The position numbers were made by a program, and so were the translations under genes. Under the pieces are notes generated by a model that saw nothing but the letters and a program-made list of their open reading frames with translations, was not told the DNA's origin and made no database searches. From Gammaproteobacteria bacterium (lineage in GTDB: Bacteria; Pseudomonadota; Gammaproteobacteria; UBA6429; Thiohalophilaceae), in assembly GCA_013152045.1 (NCBI GenBank), contig JAADGZ010000078.1, forward strand, positions 1 to 5,231: a stretch of 5,231 nt of DNA, given 5' to 3'. Below are positions 1 through 5,231 of this stretch, in pieces (position 1 is the stretch's first letter; each line of letters begins with the position of its first letter).

Positions 1-60
1 AGAGCGACGAAGCGAAACCCATCAATCAAACTTCATTCCGCGCTTCCTACGCTTCGCTCT
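1..60. repeat. Repeat-like imperfect inverted structure across the 3' end of lysS
   Basis: AGAGCGACGAAGCG at 1-14 is complementary to CGCTTCGCTCT at 50-60 apart from a three-base bulge, so the lysS transcript could fold into an 11-pair hairpin enclosing the stop codon (35-33). The bases GCGAAACCCATCAATCAA resemble a dispersed palindromic repeat (roughly GAGCGAAGCGAAACCCA) that I recall from many proteobacterial genomes, and a related motif lies before lysS at 1599-1630. The element probably continues beyond the left edge. No U-tract is visible, so it is not a standard terminator, though it could stabilise the 3' end. Membership of a repeat family is from memory, not a search. Confidence 0.5.
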
Positions 61-1565
61 GGCCTCATGTGTGGGAACAGGAGGACGTCGCGGATGGAGG
101 GGGCGTCGGTGAACAGCATTACCAGTCGGTCGATGCCGATGCCTTCGCCGGCGGTGGGGGGCATGCCGTGTTCTAGGGCGGTAACGTAGTCCTGGTCGAA
201 GAACATGGCTTCTTCGTCTCCGGCGTCTTTTTCTGCGACCTGCTTACGGAAACGTTCGGCCTGGTCTTCGGCGTCATTCAGCTCTGAGAAGCCGTTGGCG
301 ATTTCACGCCCGCCGACGAAAAATTCAAAACGATCGGTGACGAAGGGATCGTCATCACTGCGCCGTGCCAGGGGTGAAACTTCGGTGGGATAGGCGGTAA
401 TGAAGGTTGGATCCATTAACCGGTGTTCCACCGTTTTTTCGAAGATTTCAATTTGCAGTTTACCCAATCCGTAATTGTCTTTTAATTCAATGCCCAGATC
501 TTTGGCTATGCCGCGTGCCTTCTCGATATCATCCAGATCGGCTTCGTTAATAGCATCATTAAAATGCAGAATAGATTCCTTTACCGTCATGCGTGTAAAC
601 GCTTTGCCGAAATCGTATTCTTCGCCCTGGTATTGAATCAGCGTTTTACCGATTACATTTTCAGCGATCGAGCGCAGCATTTCTTCTGTGGTATTCATTA
701 AGTCATGATAGGTTGCATAAGCCTCGTAAAACTCAATCATGGTGAATTCAGGATTATGCCGGGTGGATAGACCTTCATTGCGGAAATTGCGATTGATTTC
801 GAATACCCGTTCAAAGCCTCCGACGACCAGGCGTTTTAAATACAGTTCCGGTGCTATGCGCAGGTAAAGATCCATGTCCAGTGCATTATGAAAGGTGGTG
901 AAGGGACGCGCGGTGGCACCGCCGGGGATCACTTGCATCATCGGCGTTTCAACTTCGAGAAAGTTTCTGTCGCTTAAAAACTCACGAATATGACTAATGA
1001 TTTTTGAACGAATCAGGAAGGTGTTGCGTGATTCCTCGTTCATAATCAAATCAAGATAACGTTGCCGATAACGGGTTTCCTGATCCGACAGGCCCTGAAA
1101 TTTTTCTGGCAACGGGCGCAACGCTTTGGTCAGCAGGCGAATATTATCAACCTTGACCGATAACTCGCCTTTATTGGTTTTCATCAGCTGACCTTCAGCG
1201 CCAATGATGTCCCCTAAATCCCATTTTTTAAATTGTTCGTTATAAAAACCTTCAGCCAGTTCGTCACGCGTCACATACAACTGAATGCGGCCAGACATAT
1301 CCTGTACGGTAGCAAAGCTGGCCTTGCCCATGACCCGCTTTAACATCATACGGCCAGCAATACTTACTCGTAGTCCTAGTTGTTCCAGCTCTTCCTTGCT
1401 TTTTTCGTCGTATTCAGCGTGCAGTTCACCGGCCATAACATTGCGCCGAAAATCATTTGGAAAGGCTATGCCGCCTTCTCGCAAGGCCGCCAGTTTTTCA
1501 CGCCGCTGGGCGATGAGTTTGTTTTCGTCGACTTTGGGCTGTTGCTGCTTTTTACTATCTGTCAT
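33..1565 (-). CDS. lysS: Lysyl-tRNA synthetase, class II
   Basis: LysS attaches lysine to tRNA-Lys using ATP, in the cytoplasm, as a homodimer. From ATG 1565 (MTDSKKQQQ) the protein has 510 residues; E. coli LysS has 505. The N-terminal part (about 60-150) is the OB-fold anticodon-binding domain ([15 protein letters not shown], then GRIQLYV). The class II catalytic core follows: motif 1 around FLEVETPMM (202-210), motif 2 FRNEG...[12 protein letters not shown] (261-280), and motif 3 [11 protein letters not shown] (475-485). A TTG at 1580 would add five residues (MRNKV), but GTAGGA lies only one or two bases before it, too close. The ATG has weak sites (GAGA nine bases away, AAGG two bases away), so its start is likely but not certain. 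After the conserved LLFPHMRP the protein runs on as ERSVGSAE, longer than the E. coli end (MRPVK), and that tail lies in repeat-like DNA. The stop is TGA, read by RF2, the product of the preceding gene. Confidence 0.97.
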   Translation of the reverse strand: MTDSKKQQQPKVDENKLIAQRREKLAALREGGIAFPNDFRRNVMAGELHAEYDEKSKEELEQLGLRVSIAGRMMLKRVMGKASFATVQDMSGRIQLYVTRDELAEGFYNEQFKKWDLGDIIGAEGQLMKTNKGELSVKVDNIRLLTKALRPLPEKFQGLSDQETRYRQRYLDLIMNEESRNTFLIRSKIISHIREFLSDRNFLEVETPMMQVIPGGATARPFTTFHNALDMDLYLRIAPELYLKRLVVGGFERVFEINRNFRNEGLSTRHNPEFTMIEFYEAYATYHDLMNTTEEMLRSIAENVIGKTLIQYQGEEYDFGKAFTRMTVKESILHFNDAINEADLDDIEKARGIAKDLGIELKDNYGLGKLQIEIFEKTVEHRLMDPTFITAYPTEVSPLARRSDDDPFVTDRFEFFVGGREIANGFSELNDAEDQAERFRKQVAEKDAGDEEAMFFDQDYVTALEHGMPPTAGEGIGIDRLVMLFTDAPSIRDVLLFPHMRPERSVGSAE

Positions 1566-1598
1566 TACCTTGTTTCTCAATTCCTACCTGGCTGAATT

Positions 1599-1630
1599 GT
1601 TGGGCTTCGTTTTACTCAGCCCAACCTACG
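1599..1630. repeat. REP-like palindromic repeat in the prfB-lysS spacer
   Basis: GTTGGGCT (1599-1606) and AGCCCAAC (1618-1625) form a perfect 8-pair stem around an 11-base loop, followed by CTACG. Read on the minus strand it begins CGTAGGTTGGGCTGAG, typical of a short dispersed palindrome I recall from many environmental gammaproteobacteria. In the transcript the hairpin would end 33 bases before the lysS ATG. GGCTGA (1590-1595) can alternatively pair with TCAGCC (1616-1621), which excludes the first stem. No U-tract follows it on the minus strand, so a simple terminator is unlikely. Confidence 0.6.
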
Positions 1631-1650
1631 TATAGCTACATATATTTTAT

Positions 1651-1676
1651 TTAACTGCAAAGGACGCAAAGGTTAA
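1651..1676. repeat. Short tandem GCAAAGG motif bounded by TTAAC/GTTAA
   Basis: GCAAAGG occurs at 1657-1663 and 1666-1672, a nine-base period. The pair is bounded by TTAAC (1651-1655) and its complement GTTAA (1672-1676). It begins five bases after the prfB stop codon. The phrase is reminiscent of a dispersed intergenic repeat (CGCAAAGGACGCAAAGG) that I recall from diverse bacterial genomes. Its role is unknown; copy number in this genome cannot be judged from the window. Confidence 0.45.
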
Positions 1677-1680
1677 TCTA

Positions 1681-2779
1681 TTACAAACCCACTTTCAGGC
1701 TGGCTTCAATAAACTTGTCGATGTCACCATCGAGTACGGCCTGGGTGTTACTGCTTTCTACGCCGGTGCGCAGATCTTTAATCCGGGATTGATCTAATAC
1801 ATAGGATCGGATCTGGCTGCCCCAGCCGATATCGGATTTGGTTTCTTCCAATGCCATTTTTTCGGCGTTCTGTTTTTGCAGCTCCATCTCATATAACTTT
1901 GCCTTCAACTGCTTCATAGCATTGTCTTTGTTCTGGTGTTGCGAACGCCCACTTTGACACTGTACCACGATACCAGAAGGTTCATGGGTGAGACGAATAG
2001 CTGAATCGGTTTTATTAACGTGCTGACCACCGGCACCGCTGGCACGGTATGTATCAATACGCAAATCGGCGGTGTTGATTTCGATTTCGATGTTGTCATC
2101 GACTTCGGGAGAAACGAAGACCGAGGCGAACGAGGTGTGGCGGCGATTGCCTGAATCAAACGGCGACTTTCGCACCAGACGATGCACGCCGGTTTCGGTA
2201 CGCAACCAGCCGTAGGCATAGTCGCCGCTGTATTGAATAGTTGCACTTTTAATACCGGCGACTTCGCCGTCGGAGACTTCGATCAGCTCGGTCTTGAATC
2301 CGCGCCGTTCTCCCCAGCGCAGATACATGCGCAACAGCATATTGGCCCAGTCCTGGGCTTCGGTGCCGCCAGAACCGGCCTGGATATCGAGGAAAGCGTT
2401 GTTGGCATCCATTTCACCGGAGAACATGCGCTGGAATTCCAGCTTTGCCAGCTCGGTTTCCTGGTCTTGCAGATCTTGACGAATAGCATTCACTGCCTCC
2501 TCGTCATTCTCCTCACCCGCCATCTCCAGAAGTTCGCGCGCATCAGCCAGGGTTTCCTCCAGCCGAACAACGGTATTGACTACCTGCTCAAGCTGGACAC
2601 GCTCCCGGCCCAGATCCTGGGCACGTTTTGGCTCATCCCAAACCGAGGGTTGTTCCAGTTCCCGGCACACCTCATCCAGCCTTTCACGCTTGATGTCGTA
2701 GTCAAAGATACCCCCTGAGCGCATCGACGCGCGTCTGTAGATCTTTGATCTGCGTGAAAATTGGATTGAGTTCTAGCAT
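1681..2779 (-). CDS. prfB: Peptide chain release factor 2 (RF2), made by +1 programmed frameshift
   Basis: RF2 recognises UGA and UAA in the ribosomal A site and triggers release of the finished protein. Translation starts at ATG 2779 ([10 protein letters not shown]), runs 25 codons to Leu25 (CTT, 2707-2705), and meets an in-frame TGA (2704-2702). Skipping the base at 2704 puts GAC (Asp26) in frame and continues to TAA at 1683-1681. The product is 365 residues, the same length as E. coli RF2. Product residues 205-207 are SPF, the stop-codon-reading tripeptide, and 250-252 are GGQ, which catalyses peptidyl-tRNA hydrolysis; the GGQ Gln is normally methylated by PrmC. Residue 246 is Ala rather than the Thr of E. 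coli K-12. Domain 1 is helical and charged (about residues 1-110). An ATG at 2724 lies in the second frame but is not the real start: it would discard the conserved N-terminus. This is one gene, not two and not a pseudogene. Confidence 0.97.
2701..2716 (-). promoter_or_regulatory. prfB: prfB +1 programmed ribosomal frameshift signal
   Basis: Read on the minus strand the site is AGGGGGTATCTTTGAC. It contains an internal Shine-Dalgarno-like AGGGGG (2716-2711), a three-base gap, the slippery CTT codon (2707-2705), the TGA stop (2704-2702) and a following C (2701), a context that makes TGA a poor terminator. To my memory this core is identical to the E. coli prfB signal, with the stop also at codon 26. 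In the known mechanism, low RF2 lets the ribosome pause at TGA and slip one base forward to make full-length RF2, whereas high RF2 ends translation after 25 residues. The gene is therefore expected to control its own level by negative feedback. The sequence shows all the elements; function in this organism is inferred. Confidence 0.96.
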
Positions 2780-2786
2780 TTTTCGA

Positions 2787-2791
2787 CCACC
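2787..2791 (-). promoter_or_regulatory. Ribosome binding site deciding the prfB start
   Basis: GGTGG on the minus strand lies seven bases before ATG 2779. It supports the start of the short first frame, upstream of the frameshift, rather than the downstream ATG at 2724 in the second frame. Confidence 0.65.
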
Positions 2792-2808
2792 GGCAAATAA
2801 AAGTGGCG

Positions 2809-2837
2809 ATTATACCTACTCCAGCCCCATCCGTGTA
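2809..2837 (-). promoter_or_regulatory. Candidate sigma-70 promoter for prfB (and lysS)
   Basis: In the spacer between the cytochrome stop and the prfB start, the minus strand carries an exact TATAAT at 2814-2809. A weak -35 match, TACACG (three of six to TTGACA), sits at 2837-2832 with a 17-base spacer. Transcription would begin near 2802, giving a leader of about 22 bases that holds the prfB ribosome site. This would let prfB and lysS be transcribed independently of recJ and the cytochrome gene. The -10 box is seen; activity is inferred. Confidence 0.5.
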
Positions 2838-2845
2838 GCGCTGAA

Positions 2846-3472
2846 CTACAATCCAGACAGATATTCTGCTACCGCATCAATATCGGCATTGCTCATTTTC
2901 ATGGCAACCGCCGCCATCATGCTCGCTGGATCATTCGTGCGTTTTTTGGATTTAAAATCTTTGAGTATTTTTACCAGATAGGTCTTATGCTGCCCGCCAA
3001 TCACCGGGAAGAAGGGATTCGTCTTCGAGGCACCCTTGCCGTTTTTACCATGACAGTGCACACAGGCATAAACACCGCGGGCTGGATCGCCTTTTAACTG
3101 GATTATTTTTCCCCGCGCCGCCTTTGCTGATTTAACCGGCGTACCCTTCATTGTTTTCTGACTGGCAAAAAAGGCCGCGATATCCGCCAGATCACTGGCA
3201 CTGCCGGCGGTTGCCGCCATACCACTCATAATCGGATCGCTGCGTTTGTTATGCAAAAAATCATTAACCTGCTTGACGATATAATCCGCATACTGGCCGG
3301 ACAGCTTAGGAAAATTTGGCGCTTGACTGTTGCCGTCTGCACCGTGACAACCCGCACAGGCTGCGGATTTAACCTTGCCTTTGACCGGATCACCGGCGGC
3401 CTGAGCCAGACTCCCGTAAGACAACAAAGTGACCGTTGATAGCAGCAAAACTATTTGTTTAAAAGCAGACAT
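2846..3472 (-). CDS. Periplasmic diheme cytochrome c, cytochrome c4 type
   Basis: Cytochromes c4 are periplasmic electron carriers with two haem c domains, usually passing electrons from the bc1 complex to terminal oxidases. From the ATG at 3472 the protein has 208 residues, normal for c4. Residues 1-25 form a Sec signal peptide: a Lys, a hydrophobic stretch (IVLLLSTVTLLSYGS), then AQA before AGDP, with cleavage expected after Ala25. Haem sites are CAGCH (39-43) and CVHCH (137-141). Likely axial Met ligands lie in DPIMSGMAA (Met82 or Met85) and DPASMMAA (Met185 or Met186). The two halves resemble each other (PNFPKLSGQ and PFFPVIGGQ). The second half is very basic, about 18 Lys/Arg to 6 Asp/Glu. 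An ATG at 3478 is also in frame, but the GAGGG ribosome site abuts it directly and sits 6 bases from the ATG at 3472, which I prefer. The stop is TAG. The gene lies between recJ and prfB, an unusual place. Other diheme class I cytochromes are possible; the partner is unknown. Confidence 0.9.
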   Translation of the reverse strand: MSAFKQIVLLLSTVTLLSYGSLAQAAGDPVKGKVKSAACAGCHGADGNSQAPNFPKLSGQYADYIVKQVNDFLHNKRSDPIMSGMAATAGSASDLADIAAFFASQKTMKGTPVKSAKAARGKIIQLKGDPARGVYACVHCHGKNGKGASKTNPFFPVIGGQHKTYLVKILKDFKSKKRTNDPASMMAAVAMKMSNADIDAVAEYLSGL

Positions 3473-3478
3473 TTTCAT

Positions 3479-3483
3479 CCCTC
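3479..3483 (-). promoter_or_regulatory. Ribosome binding site deciding the cytochrome c4 start
   Basis: GAGGG on the minus strand is six bases before ATG 3472 but directly abuts ATG 3478. Normal spacing favours the downstream ATG (MSAFKQIV), shortening the protein by two residues without affecting the signal peptide. Confidence 0.75.
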
Positions 3484-3502
3484 ATTTTTATATTAGTATA
3501 AG

Positions 3503-3531
3503 ATAATAATGTGCTTTTCTGATTAATTCCA
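3503..3531 (-). promoter_or_regulatory. Candidate promoter for the cytochrome c4 gene
   Basis: The 77-base spacer after recJ is AT-rich. On the minus strand TATTAT (3508-3503, five of six to TATAAT) lies 17 bases after a poor -35-like TGGAAT (3531-3526). TATACT at 3500-3495 is an alternative -10 with no good -35. I saw no clear intrinsic terminator for recJ in this spacer, so read-through from recJ is also possible. Evidence is composition and weak matches only. Confidence 0.3.
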
Positions 3532-3549
3532 GTATTCACACCCTATTCA

Positions 3550-5231
3550 TTAACCAGCAAAATTCCCAGTATCAGCCTCGGGTACAAGATGTTGAAGCAT
3601 GAGCTGCAACTTGCGCTCACCTCTGAATTCATTAATTTCCAGCCGATAGACCACTCTCACCCGTTCAACGTTTTCCGGCCAGTGGCTATCCGTAGTATTA
3701 AAAGCAATCGCGTCAATAGCCTCGCCATCGTCTTTTGCCAGCACCAACTTTAGATGTTTTTCACCGACGATCCGAGTTTGCAGGAGACGGAATCCTCCAT
3801 CAAACAGCGGCTCTTCAAAGCCCTGCCCCCAGGGACCGGCGCAAGCCAGCAGTTTCGCCATATCCATACTCTGTTCCTCAGCCCGCAATTCGCCGTCACT
3901 TTCAATCATACCCTGCAGGGAATCAGCATCGAGATGACGACGAATCTCCTCGTCAAACGCCTGTGCAAACGGCGCATAATGTTCTTCCTTCAGGCTCAGG
4001 CCAGCGGCCATAGCATGTCCCCCAAAACGGCTCAGAAGTTCGGGGTAGCGCGTTGCCACGGCATCCAGTACATCACGAATATGCACCCCCTTAACTGAAC
4101 GCGCGGAACCTTTGAGCTGATTATTCGCGGTTCGGGCAAAAGCGATCACCGGACGCTGCAAACGATCCTTGATCCGGGATGCCAGAATACCCACCACCCC
4201 CTCATGCCATTCGGGTTCAAACAAACACAGACCCAAAGGCAGTGTTTTGTCCTTATCATCGAGGTGCATGTGGGCCAGCAGATCCAGCGCCTGTTGTTTC
4301 ATTTTTTCTTCGATAAGTCGGCGTTCTCGATTCAACTGATCCAGTTGTTGCGCCAAAACCTGTGCCGTTGGCTCATCCTTGGTTAACAGGCATTCAATTC
4401 CCCTGCTCATATCATCCAGCCGACCGGCAGCATTAATGCGTGGCCCCAAAGCAAAACCGAGATCACTGGCAGAAAGGCTTTGCAGTGGCCGTCCCGCCAC
4501 CGTCGCGATTGCTTTCAAACCCGCACATAGTTGACCCGCACGCATACGCGCCAGCCCCTGTGACACTAAAATTCGATTGTTATGATCCAGTACCACCACA
4601 TCGGCAACGGTTCCCATTGCCACCAGATCCAGCCACTGAGCCAGCTTAGGCTCCTCGATATTGTTTTTTTCAAACCAGCCCTGTTCACGCAAATGCGCGC
4701 GCAGCGCCATCAATACATAGAACATCACGCCAACACCAGCGAGGTTCTTGCTGGCAAAGTTATCTCCCGGCTGGTTAGGATTGACGATGGCATCAGCCTG
4801 CGGCAGTTGCGAACCCGCCAGATGATGGTCGGTCACCAGCACCTGCACGCCGTGGGCCTTTGCCATTGCCACACCCTCAATACTTGAAATACCGTTATCG
4901 ACGGTAATGATCAGATCAGGCCGGTATTCGAGCGCGACTTTGACGATTTCTGGAGTTAGGCCATAGCCGTATTCAAAGCGGTTGGGAACCAGGTATTCCA
5001 CCTGTTCAAAACCAAAGGCCCGCAGACCCTTCAGCGCCAACGCCGTGCTGGTCGCCCCGTCACAGTCAAAATCTCCCACCACCAGAATGCGTTTCTGGTT
5101 CGCAAGCGCGGCGCTTAAAATCTGTACCGCAGTGTCCATGCCCTTAAGCTGGTTGAAAGGCAGTAACTGACTGAGGCTGTAATCCAGTTCCTGTGGATGT
5201 TTAATTTGGCGGGCGGCGTAGATACGCTGTA
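3550..5231 (-). CDS. recJ: Single-stranded-DNA-specific 5'-3' exonuclease RecJ (5' end beyond window)
   Basis: RecJ degrades single-stranded DNA 5' to 3' in the cytoplasm, in RecF-pathway recombination, mismatch repair and rescue of stalled forks. The frame stays open to the right edge: 30 codons before the Met at 5139, beginning QRIYAARQIK, match the RecJ N-terminal region. That Met is therefore internal and the true start lies off the window. About 559 codons are visible; by comparison with E. coli RecJ (577 aa) roughly 25-30 residues are missing. Numbering visible residues, the DHH domain shows GDFDCDG (52-58), VDNGISS (110-116), VTDHH (132-136) and GPRINAAGRLDD (262-273), which supply metal-binding Asp and His. 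The DHHA1 domain shows GVVGILASRIK (about 344-354) and GGHAMAAGLS (403-412). A C-terminal OB-like part follows (LFDGGFRLLQ, about 475-484). The stop is TAA. No frameshift or missing catalytic motif was seen. Identification is very secure. Confidence 0.97.
   Translation of the reverse strand, partial: QRIYAARQIKHPQELDYSLSQLLPFNQLKGMDTAVQILSAALANQKRILVVGDFDCDGATSTALALKGLRAFGFEQVEYLVPNRFEYGYGLTPEIVKVALEYRPDLIITVDNGISSIEGVAMAKAHGVQVLVTDHHLAGSQLPQADAIVNPNQPGDNFASKNLAGVGVMFYVLMALRAHLREQGWFEKNNIEEPKLAQWLDLVAMGTVADVVVLDHNNRILVSQGLARMRAGQLCAGLKAIATVAGRPLQSLSASDLGFALGPRINAAGRLDDMSRGIECLLTKDEPTAQVLAQQLDQLNRERRLIEEKMKQQALDLLAHMHLDDKDKTLPLGLCLFEPEWHEGVVGILASRIKDRLQRPVIAFARTANNQLKGSARSVKGVHIRDVLDAVATRYPELLSRFGGHAMAAGLSLKEEHYAPFAQAFDEEIRRHLDADSLQGMIESDGELRAEEQSMDMAKLLACAGPWGQGFEEPLFDGGFRLLQTRIVGEKHLKLVLAKDDGEAIDAIAFNTTDSHWPENVERVRVVYRLEINEFRGERKLQLMLQHLVPEADTGNFAG

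Noticed and set aside
33..35. TGA stop of lysS as a regulatory link to RF2 level
   Set aside because: RF2 does read TGA, but one stop codon is too common an occurrence to count as evidence of regulation.
1599..1625. Hairpin as an intrinsic terminator of prfB
   Set aside because: The stem is good, but no run of U follows it on the minus strand.
1285..1635. Plus-strand open frame of 116 codons opposite the lysS start
   Set aside because: It is antisense to lysS, has low-complexity composition rich in Ser, and runs into the repeat-like spacer. No domain is visible.
1629..1660. Separate lysS promoter (TTTGCA with TATACG)
   Set aside because: The spacing is 20 bases and the -10 match is four of six; nothing else supports it.
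2702..2704. In-frame TGA in prfB as evidence of a pseudogene
   Set aside because: The stop sits in the classical programmed frameshift context, and the downstream frame is intact and conserved.
2182..2718. Plus-strand open frame of 178 codons opposite prfB
   Set aside because: It lies wholly antisense to the well-supported prfB, has no recognisable motif, and looks like a by-product of prfB codon use.
3510..3540. FNR-like or CRP-like operator before the cytochrome gene (TGTGA, TTAATC)
   Set aside because: Only partial half-sites are present, without a properly spaced second half. A respiratory gene makes the idea tempting, but the sequence does not support it.
3735..4098. Overlapping plus-strand frames opposite recJ
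   Set aside because: They are antisense to conserved RecJ domains and resemble no known protein.

Overview
The window is a stretch of bacterial chromosome with four genes, all on the minus strand. In order of transcription (right to left) they are recJ (start beyond the right edge), a diheme cytochrome c4-type gene, prfB (release factor 2, with its +1 programmed frameshift intact) and lysS (lysyl-tRNA synthetase). The order recJ-prfB-lysS, the close agreement with remembered enterobacterial RecJ, RF2 and LysS, and the c4-type cytochrome point to a gammaproteobacterium with a respiratory lifestyle. The exact lineage cannot be named from this sequence.

Layout: recJ occupies 5231-3550 and lacks only its first few tens of codons. 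A 77-base AT-rich spacer with a possible promoter leads to the cytochrome gene (3472-2846), which encodes a Sec signal peptide and two CXXCH haem sites. A 66-base spacer with an exact TATAAT box leads to prfB (2779-1681). After a 115-base spacer holding two dispersed-repeat-like motifs comes lysS (1565-33). The last codons of lysS and the bases after it form a third repeat-like inverted structure that reaches the left edge of the window. No gene-free stretch exceeds 300 bases. I saw no RNA gene, CRISPR array, transposase or convincing plus-strand gene.

Functionally, recJ (single-strand DNA exonuclease in repair and recombination), prfB (termination at UGA and UAA) and lysS (charging of tRNA-Lys) are housekeeping genes that often sit together. 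The periplasmic electron carrier between recJ and prfB is the accessory element. It appears to have its own ribosome binding site and perhaps its own promoter, and prfB appears to have its own promoter after it. The most interesting points are the prfB recoding signal, the cytochrome inside a conserved information-processing cluster, and the repeat motifs on both sides of lysS, one of which seems to have supplied the protein's C-terminal tail. I found no clearly new multi-gene system here.
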